Source: Alkalibacillus salilacus (GTDB lineage: Bacteria > Bacillota > Bacilli > Bacillales > Alkalibacillaceae). From it: 64,000 nucleotides of DNA. Shown piece after piece: positions 17,205 through 25,963 of the stretch (position 1 is the first letter of the stretch; every line of letters begins with the position of its first letter). Location: the NCBI RefSeq assembly GCF_030812915.1, contig NZ_JAUSTQ010000003.1, positions 1 to 64,000 of the forward strand, read 5' to 3'. The notes under the pieces are model-generated. The model did not search any database, was not told the DNA's origin, and was given only the letters and a program-made list of their open reading frames with translations. The position numbers and the translations under genes are program-made.

Positions 17205-18743
17205 TTATACTGGATAAACACCGTGCTTACGTTCTGTGAATTGTACGTTCTTCGATTGATAAACATCAAGTCGTTGCGTTAAAGCACCTCGTAAATTATT
17301 TGGTTCAACAATGTCATCAACAATCATTTCGGATGCCAAACGATAAATGTCGATATTTTCTTTGTATTCTTCATGTTTCTCTTTAATAAATTCTTGTCTC
17401 TCTTCTTCTGGTAATACGGCTATTTTATTCGCATACACTGCATTAACAGCTGCCTCTGGTCCCATGACAGCAATTTGTGCAGTTGGAAGTGCAATGGTGA
17501 CGTCTGGATCAAACGCTGGTCCTGCCATGGCATATAAGCCAGCTCCATATGCTTTTCGTACAACAACACAAATTTTAGGTACGGTAACCTCACTCATAGC
17601 TGAGATCATTTTAGCCCCATGGCGAATAATGCCTGCTCTTTCTACCTTCGTTCCAATCATGAACCCAGGGATATCGGCTAAGAAAACAAGTGGAATATTA
17701 AAGGCATCACATAATTGAATAAATTTAGCGGCTTTATCAGCTGAATCATGGAACAACACGCCACCTTTTTGACGTGGTTGATTAGCAATAATACCGACTG
17801 ATTTACCGTCGATTCGAGCTAATCCCGTAATTAACTCTTTAGCGAATTCGCGCTTAATTTCGCAGAAACTGTCGTTATCAATTAAACGATTGATTAACTC
17901 GTACATATCGAATGGAGCGTTCTGATTTTCTGGGATTAAATCGCTAATGGTTTTGTCGAATTGTCCTGGTTCAACTGGATCGTGTTCATTCGGCTGTGTT
18001 CTAAAGTTTTGCGGAAAATAAGTTAAATACTTTTGCACATAATCAATTGCTTCTTGTTCGCTTTCGACTAGCACGTCACCAACACCAGAAACAGAACAGT
18101 GCATTTTGGCTCCGCCCATTTCTTCAAGTGATACCTGTTCTCCAATGACTTTTTCAGCCATTCGTGGTGAGCCTAAATACATCGAAGCATTGCCCTCAAC
18201 CATGACGACAATGTCACAAAAGGCAGGTATGTACGCTCCGCCGGCCGCAGATGGTCCAAATAATAAGCATACTTGCGGGACTCGTCCGGACATTTTTACT
18301 TGATTATGAAAGATACGACCTGCGCCGCGCCGATTCGGGAACATTTCAATCTGATCAGTAATTCTTGCACCAGCAGAGTCCACTAAATATAACATAGGAA
18401 CTTCTAATTTCATGGCGGTTTCTTGTATACGAATGATTTTCTCTACTGTGCGCGCTCCCCAAGAACCCGCTTTAACTGTTGAATCATTCGCCATCACAGC
18501 GACTGTTTCGCCGTTTAACTTGCCTAAGCCTGTCACGACACCATCTGCTGGAAGAGATTCATCAACGCAATTAGCAAAAAAGGCATCTTCTACATTTAAA
18601 TCATCGTCTAAAAGCATGTTAAGTCTGTCACGGACAAACATTTTACCTTTTTCAGCGTTTTTTTCGTGGTATTTTTCTGCTCCACCTTTTTCGATTCGTT
18701 CGCGCATCGCTTGGTGCTGTTCTTCAAATGCCACCTTAATCAC
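17205..18743 (-). CDS. acyl-CoA carboxylase carboxyltransferase subunit (methylcrotonyl-CoA carboxylase beta, YngE-like)
   Basis: The 512-residue carboxyltransferase transfers CO2 from carboxybiotin to an acyl-CoA. It has the paired crotonase-fold halves of PccB/MccB proteins, with VDSAGARITDQIEMFP and GPSAAGGAYIPAF in the N-terminal half and LADIPGFMIGTKVERAGIIRHGAKM in the C-terminal half. It is the last gene of a run in the order acyl-CoA dehydrogenase, ligase, biotin carboxylase, biotin carrier, HMG-CoA lyase, hydratase, carboxyltransferase. That order fits 3-methylcrotonyl-CoA carboxylase in leucine breakdown (B. subtilis yngE). Propionyl-CoA carboxylase is an alternative only if context is ignored. 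Confidence 0.9.
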   Translation of the reverse strand: MIKVAFEEQHQAMRERIEKGGAEKYHEKNAEKGKMFVRDRLNMLLDDDLNVEDAFFANCVDESLPADGVVTGLGKLNGETVAVMANDSTVKAGSWGARTVEKIIRIQETAMKLEVPMLYLVDSAGARITDQIEMFPNRRGAGRIFHNQVKMSGRVPQVCLLFGPSAAGGAYIPAFCDIVVMVEGNASMYLGSPRMAEKVIGEQVSLEEMGGAKMHCSVSGVGDVLVESEQEAIDYVQKYLTYFPQNFRTQPNEHDPVEPGQFDKTISDLIPENQNAPFDMYELINRLIDNDSFCEIKREFAKELITGLARIDGKSVGIIANQPRQKGGVLFHDSADKAAKFIQLCDAFNIPLVFLADIPGFMIGTKVERAGIIRHGAKMISAMSEVTVPKICVVVRKAYGAGLYAMAGPAFDPDVTIALPTAQIAVMGPEAAVNAVYANKIAVLPEEERQEFIKEKHEEYKENIDIYRLASEMIVDDIVEPNNLRGALTQRLDVYQSKNVQFTERKHGVYPV

Positions 18744-18752
18744 CCTTTCTGT

Positions 18753-19532
18753 CTATTTCCCTTTAAATTGTGGTTGTCTTTTGTCTTTAAACGCTTGTAA
18801 GGCTTCCAAACGATCTTCAGTTGGGATCGTCGTTAAATAATAATGACGTTCGATTTCAAGACCTGTTGCTATATCACGTTCATAACCGCGTTCAATCGCT
18901 TGTTTAGCAGCACGAACACCAATTGGTCCATTGGCTGAAATTTGATTAGCTAAAGTTATAGCTTGGTTCAATAATTCATCTGGACTTACACTTTCTTCAA
19001 TTAAACCGATTGATTGCGCTTCTTCACTACCGAAGCGTTTCGCTGTTAATATATAATACTTTGCCTTAGCAAGCCCGATTAACTTAGCTAAACGTTGGGT
19101 TCCTCCAGCTCCTGGTATAATGGCTAATGATGTCTCAGTAAGACCCATTTTCGCTTTATCACTTGCTATACGAATATCACAAGCTAGTGATAACTCTAAA
19201 CCACCACCGAAAGCGGCACCATTAATGGCTGCGATCGTTGGTACTGATAACTGTTCGACACGACGTACAAGGCCACCAATAGAACGAACTGTTTTAACAA
19301 CTTCTTCTTCTGTCATCGTTTGACGTTCTTTTAAATCAGCACCTGCACAAAATGCCTTCTCACCTTTTCCAGTTATTATTAAGGCTCGTAAATCTTCATG
19401 AGATTCGATTTTATCTAGTGCATGATGAAAATCCTCTATAAGCTGTGTTGAAAAAGCATTCGCTGCATATGGACGATTTAAGTATAAAATACCGACATGG
19501 TCCGTTTGCATCTGCCATATTACTGTACTCAT
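18753..19532 (-). CDS. enoyl-CoA hydratase/isomerase (methylglutaconyl-CoA hydratase, YngF-like)
   Basis: The 259-residue crotonase-family enzyme has the CoA-binding and oxyanion segments KAFCAGADLKER (about 60-71) and INGAAFGGGLELSLACDIRIAS (about 103-124), plus the catalytic glutamate region LTETSLAIIPGAGGTQRL. In this operon it most likely hydrates 3-methylglutaconyl-CoA to HMG-CoA, between the carboxylase and the lyase. It lies 4 nt from the HMG-CoA lyase gene. Confidence 0.88.
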   Translation of the reverse strand: MSTVIWQMQTDHVGILYLNRPYAANAFSTQLIEDFHHALDKIESHEDLRALIITGKGEKAFCAGADLKERQTMTEEEVVKTVRSIGGLVRRVEQLSVPTIAAINGAAFGGGLELSLACDIRIASDKAKMGLTETSLAIIPGAGGTQRLAKLIGLAKAKYYILTAKRFGSEEAQSIGLIEESVSPDELLNQAITLANQISANGPIGVRAAKQAIERGYERDIATGLEIERHYYLTTIPTEDRLEALQAFKDKRQPQFKGK

Positions 19533-19536
19533 CGCA

Positions 19537-20439
19537 TCACATCCTTCTAGCTAGTTCCATTTGTTTACTGGGTAAAGGCTTATCTAAATGCTTCTCGATT
19601 GCTAATCCTGTATTCGTTAACTTATCCAAATTCACACCTGTCTCGATCCCCATTTCAGTGAGCATATGAACTAAATCATCTGTTGCGACGTTGCCTGAAG
19701 CGCCTTTAGCGTACGGGCAACCACCTAAGCCACCTAAAGAGCCATCAAATGTACGGAAGCCGTGTTCTAACGCGACATACGTATTAGCAAGTGCCATCCC
19801 ACGTGTGTCATGAAAATGTAAGGCTAAATGATTTTGATCAAAACGCTCTTTCATCGATGATAAAACGTTGTGAACTTGGACGGGATTAGCGACACCAATT
19901 GTGTCACCAATAGATAATTCATCAATGCCCATTGAAAACAGATTGTCACATACTGACATCACTTGATTAACGTCAATTTTCCCTTCATATGGGCAACCAA
20001 AAACAGTGGAAATATAACCTCGAACTGATTTTCCTTCCTGTTTAGCACCATCAACGACTTCTTGTAGGACAGGATAAGTTTCATCAATCGATTTATTGAT
20101 GTTCTTTTGATTATGCGTCTCACTCGCTGACATGAAGATCGACACCTCATCAACATCAGCTTCAATAGCTCGTTCTAATCCTTTTAAATTAGGAACAAGC
20201 GCCGCATAAGTCAAATCATTCTTTCGATCAATCCCTTTAGCAACCTCGACCGCATCTTTTAATTGTGGAATCCATTTAGGATGAACAAACGATGTTAACT
20301 CGATATAAGATAAGCCGCTTTCAGATAATTGATTAATTAAACTAATTTTAGCCTCAGTATCAATAAGTGTTTTTTCATTTTGTAGACCATCACGTGGTCC
20401 CACTTCTTTAATCGTCACATCTTGTGGTAGACTAACCAT
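19537..20439 (-). CDS. mvaB: hydroxymethylglutaryl-CoA lyase (YngG/MvaB)
   Basis: The 300-residue TIM-barrel enzyme cleaves HMG-CoA to acetyl-CoA and acetoacetate, the last step of leucine degradation. The metal/substrate motif VGPRDGLQNE lies near residue 12. DTIGVANP and HFHDTRGMALAN follow, and the signature GSLGGLGGCPYAKGASGN contains the catalytic cysteine. Acetoacetate formed here may be used by the ligases encoded in the same operon. Confidence 0.93.
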   Translation of the reverse strand: MVSLPQDVTIKEVGPRDGLQNEKTLIDTEAKISLINQLSESGLSYIELTSFVHPKWIPQLKDAVEVAKGIDRKNDLTYAALVPNLKGLERAIEADVDEVSIFMSASETHNQKNINKSIDETYPVLQEVVDGAKQEGKSVRGYISTVFGCPYEGKIDVNQVMSVCDNLFSMGIDELSIGDTIGVANPVQVHNVLSSMKERFDQNHLALHFHDTRGMALANTYVALEHGFRTFDGSLGGLGGCPYAKGASGNVATDDLVHMLTEMGIETGVNLDKLTNTGLAIEKHLDKPLPSKQMELARRM

Positions 20440-20463
20440 AACTGAAACTCCTTTTAGGGTGGA

Positions 20464-20676
20464 TTATTCAATAATTGCGATAACGTCCCCTTCGTTAACG
20501 AAATCTTCTTCTTTTACTTTCAATTCTTTAACAGTACCAGTGACTTCTGCCGCAATCGGAATCTCCATTTTCATAGATTCTAAGATGACGACATCCTGAC
20601 TAGAATCGACCGAATCTCCTTCTGAAATCATCACTTTCCAAACGTTACCTGCCATACTTGCTTTTACTTCTGCCAT
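20464..20676 (-). CDS. biotin carrier protein (biotin/lipoyl attachment, YngHB-like)
   Basis: This is a 70-residue single biotinyl domain with the acceptor motif ESMKMEI, in which Lys36 is biotinylated. MAGNVWKV at the start and GDVIAIIE at the end match the usual beta-barrel strands. It shuttles carboxybiotin between the biotin carboxylase encoded 12 nt upstream and the carboxyltransferase subunit further downstream. It is a separate polypeptide rather than a fused alpha-subunit domain, as in B. subtilis. Confidence 0.93.
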   Translation of the reverse strand: MAEVKASMAGNVWKVMISEGDSVDSSQDVVILESMKMEIPIAAEVTGTVKELKVKEEDFVNEGDVIAIIE

Positions 20677-20688
20677 AAGTGTTACCTC

Positions 20689-22032
20689 CTATTGTTTGAC
20701 CATAAATTCATTAATAAATGATGTTCGCGTTTCAGCTCGTTTAAAGGCTGGAGCTTTTGCTACATCAATTAAGAACGGGATGTTTGTTTTGATACCTTCT
20801 ACTTTGTATTGAGATAAAGCTTGTTCAAGCTTTTCGATCGCTTCATCTCTTGTTTCACCATATACGATTAATTTTGCTAGCATTGGATCGTAATAAGGTG
20901 TGACTTGGTATTGTCCATGAACACCGACATCATTTCGAATTCCTTCTCCTTCAGGTGGTTCAAAAGCCGTTAATTGTCCTGGAGATGGGAAAAATGTTTT
21001 CGGATCTTCTGCATAAATACGTGCTTCAATCGCATGTCCTTTTAACTTAACATCTGATTGCTGGATATCTAGCGATTCACCATAAGCAATCTTCAACTGT
21101 TGTTCTACTAAATCAATACCTGTTACAAGTTCCGTGATGGGATGTTCAACTTGTAATCTCGTATTCATCTCGAGAAAATAAAAGTTTTCATTTTCATCAA
21201 CTAAAAATTCAATGGTTCCTGCATTTACATAATTAATCGCTTCTGCTGCCCTAACAGCTGCTTGCCCCATTTTGTCACGCGTCCTATTGCTGATTAATGG
21301 CGAAGGTGCTTCTTCAATCACTTTTTGGTGACGACGTTGAATGGAACACTCACGATCATTTAAATGAATCGTGTAGCCTTGCTGGTCAGCTAATACTTGA
21401 ATTTCAACATGGTGAGCATCTTCAATGACTTTTTCGATAAACATGGTGCCATTACCGAAAAATTGTTCAGCTCGGCGCGCATTACTTTCAAAGGCTTTGG
21501 CCAGTTCTTGTTCATCATAAACAATCTGCATACCAATGCCTCCTCCACCATGAGCAGCCTTAACCATCACAGGATAGCCGATTTCAGCCGCGAACGACCG
21601 GGCATCATCGACAGATTCAATTGGGTCATTTGTTCCTGGAATGATAGGAACATCTGCGTTTTCCATTGTTTGTCTAGCTGTTAATTTACTTCCCATGCGA
21701 TTGATCGACTCAGACGATGGCCCAATAAATGTAATGCCGGCATCTTCAATTTGTTTGGCAAAATCAGTATTTTCACTTAATAAGCCATATCCAGGATGAA
21801 TGGCTTCAACTTTTGTTTGCTTAGCTATATCGATGATTTTTTCGATATTCAAATAACTCTCATTTACTTTCGGCCCACCAAGCAAATAAGCTTCATCTGC
21901 TTCCGTAACAAAAGGGGCATCAGCGTCTGCTTCTGAGTAAACAGCGACTGTTTTCACATTTAATTGCTGACAAGTCTTAATAATACGTAAAGCAATTTCT
22001 CCGCGATTGGCGATTAAGATTTTGTTAAACAT
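20689..22032 (-). CDS. acyl-CoA carboxylase biotin carboxylase subunit (YngH-like)
   Basis: The 447-residue ATP-grasp enzyme carboxylates biotin with bicarbonate and ATP. Visible motifs are KILIANRGEIALRI, HPGYGLLSEN, the glycine-rich lid KAAHGGGGIGMQ, EVQVLAD-type and EMNTRLQVEHPITELVTGIDLVEQQ, all in the expected order. I chose the ATG at 22032, preceded by GGGAG. A longer in-frame start at 22053 would overlap the gene before it. Confidence 0.93.
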   Translation of the reverse strand: MFNKILIANRGEIALRIIKTCQQLNVKTVAVYSEADADAPFVTEADEAYLLGGPKVNESYLNIEKIIDIAKQTKVEAIHPGYGLLSENTDFAKQIEDAGITFIGPSSESINRMGSKLTARQTMENADVPIIPGTNDPIESVDDARSFAAEIGYPVMVKAAHGGGGIGMQIVYDEQELAKAFESNARRAEQFFGNGTMFIEKVIEDAHHVEIQVLADQQGYTIHLNDRECSIQRRHQKVIEEAPSPLISNRTRDKMGQAAVRAAEAINYVNAGTIEFLVDENENFYFLEMNTRLQVEHPITELVTGIDLVEQQLKIAYGESLDIQQSDVKLKGHAIEARIYAEDPKTFFPSPGQLTAFEPPEGEGIRNDVGVHGQYQVTPYYDPMLAKLIVYGETRDEAIEKLEQALSQYKVEGIKTNIPFLIDVAKAPAFKRAETRTSFINEFMVKQ

Positions 22033-22045
22033 GATATCGCTCCCT

Positions 22046-22357
22046 TTATTCAAATTGTATTCCTAATTGTTCTTGAGCTACTTCTTTAAGTCGAATTTTT
22101 TGGATTTTACCGCTTGGTGTGGTTGGGAATTCGTCAGTAAATAAAACATAATCGGGTTTGTCATGATCTTCTCTTAGTTCACAATAAGCTCTTATTGATT
22201 GTTCTGTAATCAAATTATCATTTGGAATCACCCAAGCAATAACCAGTTCACCCTGCTTAGCATCAGGTATGAAAACAACCTTCGCATCCTCAACTTGTTC
22301 ATGCGATGCGATAAATTGTTCTAATTGATATGATTCAGGAATTTGTTCATGTTGCAT
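22046..22357 (-). CDS. stand-alone AMP-binding C-terminal domain of an acyl-CoA synthetase
   Basis: The 103-residue protein corresponds only to the mobile C-terminal subdomain of acyl-adenylating enzymes. ASHEQVEDAKVVFIPDAKQGE is followed by DKPDYVLFTDEFPTT and the catalytic-lysine segment PSGKIQKIRLKE. It aligns with the end of the full-length ligase encoded 15 nt upstream, so it looks like a duplicated and diverged fragment. It has its own ribosome site (GAAGGTG) and start codon, so it may be a translated remnant or a regulatory partner of the ligase. No adenylation core is present and it cannot act alone. Confidence 0.75.
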   Translation of the reverse strand: MQHEQIPESYQLEQFIASHEQVEDAKVVFIPDAKQGELVIAWVIPNDNLITEQSIRAYCELREDHDKPDYVLFTDEFPTTPSGKIQKIRLKEVAQEQLGIQFE

Positions 22358-22372
22358 CTTATCACCTTCACT

Positions 22373-24010
22373 TTAATCTTTTGCTATTAAATCTTCAGCC
22401 TGTTGACGAAGTTTGAACTTCTGAACCTTGCCACTCGCTGTCATTGGATACTCATCGGTGAATTGAATATATCTCGGTACTTTATGATAAGCAATATGAC
22501 CTCGACAATAGTCTTTTAATCCATCTTCTGTTAACGTTGAATCTTCTTTAAGGATGGTCCAAGCCATCAATTCTTCTCCATATTTGGCATCTGGAACTCC
22601 CACAACTTGAACATCTAAGACATCATCGTGCTGGATTAAAAATTCTTCAATTTCACGTGGATAAATATTTTCTCCCCCGCGAATGACCATGTCTTTCATA
22701 CGACCGGTAATTTTCACATAGCCTTCATCATCTATTTCTGCTATATCACCCGTGTGTAACCAACCATCACTGTCGATTGCGTTACGTGTCTCTTCCTCAT
22801 TATTGTAATAACCTTGCATCACATGATAACCTCTAGTGCATAATTCTCCAGGTTCATTGGTTTTTACTTCTTGGTTTGTACCAGGCTCTACTATCTTAAC
22901 TTCGACATTAGGATGTTGTTTTCCTACCGTACTGACTTTTCTTTCGATCGGGTCATCAGTCGTTGTCTGAGTGATAGCAGGTGATGACTCTGTCTGTCCA
23001 TACGTAATCGTAATTTCAGATGCTCCCATATTCTCCATCACATCTTTCATCACATCAATCGGACAATTTGAACCTGCCATAATTCCAGTTCTTAAATGAG
23101 GAAATTCATAGTCATTGAAGTTAGGATGATTAAGCTCAGCAATAAACATGGTAGGCACACCATGAAGGGCTGTGCATTGTTCTTCAGACACAGCAGCTAA
23201 CACTTTCTCAGGATCAAACTGTTCAACTACCACCATTGTCGCTGCTTTCGAAACGGCAGCTAGTGTACCTAAGACACAACCAAAACAATGGAAAAATGGA
23301 ACAGGGATACACAGACGATCTTGTTCCGTAAAGCTCATGCATTCCGCAATTTGTTTTCCGTTATTGACAATATTGTAATGAGAAAGCATAACCCCTTTAG
23401 GGAACCCTGTTGTACCTGAGGTGTATTGCATATTAATCACATCATGTTCATTAAGTGACGATAACCTTTGAGTCAGTTCCTCATCTGATATATGATCGCT
23501 TGCCTGAACCACATCATGCCATGTATAGCAGCCTACATAGGATTTGTCGCTAAGTACGATGATATTTTTTAAATGTGGAAATTTATCAGATTGTATGTTT
23601 CCTTTTTCTTGATTAGCTAAATCTGGAATCAATTCTTTAACAATATCAATATAAGACGTACCTTTAAAAGATTCCGCAAGTATAAGTGTAGAAGACTCAG
23701 ATTGTTTTAATAGATATTCTAATTCTTGCGCTTGATAGCTTGTGTTAACGGTAACTAGTACTGCACCCATTTTTCCTGTTGCGAATTGTGAAGTTAGCCA
23801 TTCGGGTTTATTATCAGCCCAAATCGCAACGTGATCGCCTTTATCAATTCCAAAAGCCATAAACCCTTTTGCAACGCGATTAACTTCTTCGTTAAATTGC
23901 TTATACGTCCACCGAATTCCTTTTTCAGGATAGACAGCTGCTTCGTAGTCTGGGAAGTTGTTTGCCTGCTGTTCAATTAATTCACCAATCGTTAGATTTG
24001 TAAGTGGCAT
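22373..24010 (-). CDS. acyl-CoA synthetase (YngI-like, leucine/isovalerate cluster)
   Basis: The 545-residue AMP-forming ligase activates a carboxylic acid to its CoA ester. It has the P-loop MQYTSGTTGFPKGVMLSHYN (about 195-214), ITYGQTESSP, GWLHTGDIAEIDDEGYVKITGRMKDMVIRGGENIYP and a C-terminal SGKVQKFKLR catalytic lysine. By gene order it is the counterpart of B. subtilis YngI. A short chain or branched acid, or acetoacetate, is the likely substrate. Confidence 0.88.
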   Translation of the reverse strand: MPLTNLTIGELIEQQANNFPDYEAAVYPEKGIRWTYKQFNEEVNRVAKGFMAFGIDKGDHVAIWADNKPEWLTSQFATGKMGAVLVTVNTSYQAQELEYLLKQSESSTLILAESFKGTSYIDIVKELIPDLANQEKGNIQSDKFPHLKNIIVLSDKSYVGCYTWHDVVQASDHISDEELTQRLSSLNEHDVINMQYTSGTTGFPKGVMLSHYNIVNNGKQIAECMSFTEQDRLCIPVPFFHCFGCVLGTLAAVSKAATMVVVEQFDPEKVLAAVSEEQCTALHGVPTMFIAELNHPNFNDYEFPHLRTGIMAGSNCPIDVMKDVMENMGASEITITYGQTESSPAITQTTTDDPIERKVSTVGKQHPNVEVKIVEPGTNQEVKTNEPGELCTRGYHVMQGYYNNEEETRNAIDSDGWLHTGDIAEIDDEGYVKITGRMKDMVIRGGENIYPREIEEFLIQHDDVLDVQVVGVPDAKYGEELMAWTILKEDSTLTEDGLKDYCRGHIAYHKVPRYIQFTDEYPMTASGKVQKFKLRQQAEDLIAKD

Positions 24011-24038
24011 GAGGCATCCCCCTATATAATTTAAATAT

Positions 24039-25181
24039 TTAGCAACCTAATTGACGTGCAATAACGAGACGTTGAATCTCAGAAGTTCCTTCACCAATTT
24101 CGAGTAATTTAGCATCACGTAAGTAACGTTCAACTTCATATTCACGCATATAACCATATCCACCATGAATTTGAATAGCCTGATTAGCAGCTCTAAAAGC
24201 GGTTTCAGTTGCAGTTAATTTAGCCATAGCAGCTTCTTTAGAGAACGGCTTGCCTTGGTCTTTTAACCAAGCAGCTTTTAACACAATGTTACGTGCAAGT
24301 TCGATTTCTGTTGCCATATCAGCTAACTTAAATTGAATCGCCTGAAAAGAAGAAATAGGCTGGCCAAATTGTTGGCGTTCTTGCGCATAGGCTAGCGCAC
24401 GGTCTAATGATGCTTGAGCAATGCCAAGGCCTAAAGCTCCAATCGAGATTCGCCCACCATCTAAAGTCTGTAAAAACTGTTTGAAGCCTTTTTCAGGGTC
24501 ACCTAGTAGATTTTCACGTGGTACACGCACATCTTCTAAGACAATTTCGGCCGTATTGGAACCACGAACACCCATTTTGTCGTAATTGTCCGTAATCGTA
24601 AGACCATCAGTATCAGTAGGCACGACGATCGCAGAAATAATGTTTTTACCTCGTTCATCTTTTCCTGTGACAGCGGTTACAATTATCTGTTTAGCATACG
24701 ATGCATTGGTGATATAGCATTTCTCACCATTAATAATAAAATCATCACCATCAACCTTGGCTGTTGTTTTGGTACCCCCTGCATCTGAACCTGCGTTTGG
24801 CTCAGTTAAACCAAAAGATCCTAATGCCTCGCCTTTAGCTAATGGAACTAAAAATTTCTGTTTCTGTTCTTCGGTTCCGAATTGATATATTGGTGATGAA
24901 CCAAGCGAAACAGAAGCGGCATAGCTTAATCCTGTACTACCACAAACACGCCCGATTTCTTCAACTGAAAGTGCGTAAGTGATCGTATCGCCACCAGATC
25001 CTCCGTACTCATCAGGATACGGAATCCCGAGGAGGCCTAATTCACCCATTTCTTTAAATAAATCTTCTGGAAATTCTGCGTTGACATCGATATCAATTGC
25101 TCGAGGTTGGATTTTGGCTTCTGCAAAATCACGAACCATTTTGCGGGTCATTTCTTGCTCTTCGGTTAATGTGAAGTCCAT
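24039..25181 (-). CDS. acyl-CoA dehydrogenase (isovaleryl-CoA dehydrogenase type, YngJ-like)
   Basis: The 380-residue FAD enzyme oxidises an acyl-CoA at the alpha-beta bond and passes electrons to [22 protein letters not shown] and [11 protein letters not shown] are the flavin and substrate signatures. The C-terminal [23 protein letters not shown] and [15 protein letters not shown] segments close the family pattern. It is the first gene of the operon, behind a palindromic operator. In this context isovaleryl-CoA is the most likely substrate, feeding the 3-methylcrotonyl-CoA carboxylase. Confidence 0.9.
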   Translation of the reverse strand: MDFTLTEEQEMTRKMVRDFAEAKIQPRAIDIDVNAEFPEDLFKEMGELGLLGIPYPDEYGGSGGDTITYALSVEEIGRVCGSTGLSYAASVSLGSSPIYQFGTEEQKQKFLVPLAKGEALGSFGLTEPNAGSDAGGTKTTAKVDGDDFIINGEKCYITNASYAKQIIVTAVTGKDERGKNIISAIVVPTDTDGLTITDNYDKMGVRGSNTAEIVLEDVRVPRENLLGDPEKGFKQFLQTLDGGRISIGALGLGIAQASLDRALAYAQERQQFGQPISSFQAIQFKLADMATEIELARNIVLKAAWLKDQGKPFSKEAAMAKLTATETAFRAANQAIQIHGGYGYMREYEVERYLRDAKLLEIGEGTSEIQRLVIARQLGC

Positions 25182-25199
25182 TTAAATTTCCCCTTTTAT

Positions 25200-25219
25200 C
25201 AGACCGACTAGTTGGTCTG
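25200..25219. promoter_or_regulatory. candidate TetR-family operator of the leucine catabolic operon
   Basis: CAGACCGACTAGTTGGTCTG is a 20-base palindrome centred on ACTAGT, with one mismatched pair. It lies 19 bases upstream of the dehydrogenase ATG, on the regulator side of the operon, a normal site for repression. Confidence 0.7.
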
Positions 25220-25256
25220 TTATTAGTATAAATAAAAAGCTTATTTATTTAAGCCT

Positions 25257-25865
25257 TTATAAACTACTCATTTGCAGATATTCTTTTAACACTTGATCCG
25301 TTAATACCCCTCGAAATAAAATGTCAATGTAAATTTCTGCGATGTCATCTATGTTCAATTCTCCATCGCGTTGATACCACATATAAGTCCAGTTAACCAT
25401 ACCGAGAATGGACATGCTTGTAATCGTGGTTGGTAAATTGTCACGAAACTCTCCTCTTCTCTGACCTTCTTCGATGACTTCTATAACGATCCGTTTGAAT
25501 TGATCACGCTTTTGTTTAATTAGCTCTTCATATTCAGGTTTTAGGTATTTGTTTTCTTGATAGAAAACAACAATATGTTCCTGGTATAAATCAAAAACAC
25601 GTACAAACGAATATAAAATGCCATGTAGTTGTTGGACTGGTCGTTCATGTTGCAGTTTCGCTCGGTGCGCTTCGTTCAAGACATACGAGATAAATAAGTC
25701 GTGAATGACATAAAGCAATTCATCTTTTGATTGAAAATAGTGATAAAAACCACCTTTAGATGTTTGGCAGTCTTCCACTATGTCTTTAACTGATACACCG
25801 TGAAATCCGTTCTCTGAAAACAAGTTCAAAGACGATTGAATAATTCTTTCTTTTAACTGTGTCAT
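25257..25865 (-). CDS. TetR/AcrR-family regulator of the leucine catabolic operon
   Basis: The 202-residue regulator has an N-terminal helix-turn-helix (LFSENGFHGVSVKDIVEDCQTSKGGFYHYFQSKDELL split over about residues 14-50), typical of FadR/LiuR-like TetR proteins that respond to acyl-CoA. It lies directly upstream of, and on the same strand as, the operon, with a 20-base palindrome between them. The start was set at 25865 because AGGA lies 6 nt upstream; the longer frame to 25886 lacks a site. Ligand identity is inferred only from context. Confidence 0.88.
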   Translation of the reverse strand: MTQLKERIIQSSLNLFSENGFHGVSVKDIVEDCQTSKGGFYHYFQSKDELLYVIHDLFISYVLNEAHRAKLQHERPVQQLHGILYSFVRVFDLYQEHIVVFYQENKYLKPEYEELIKQKRDQFKRIVIEVIEEGQRRGEFRDNLPTTITSMSILGMVNWTYMWYQRDGELNIDDIAEIYIDILFRGVLTDQVLKEYLQMSSL

Positions 25866-25926
25866 AATCTTCCTACCTTTTGTCAATATTTTAACACAAT
25901 TTTGACAAGTATCAATGGGTAAATTT

Positions 25927-25955
25927 AAAGAGGTAGTCTTATTAATGACTACCTC
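25927..25955 (-). terminator. terminator of parC
   Basis: GAGGTAGTC pairs perfectly with GACTACCTC, followed on the minus strand by TTTAAATTT. Confidence 0.8.
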
Positions 25956-25963
25956 TTGTTTAA

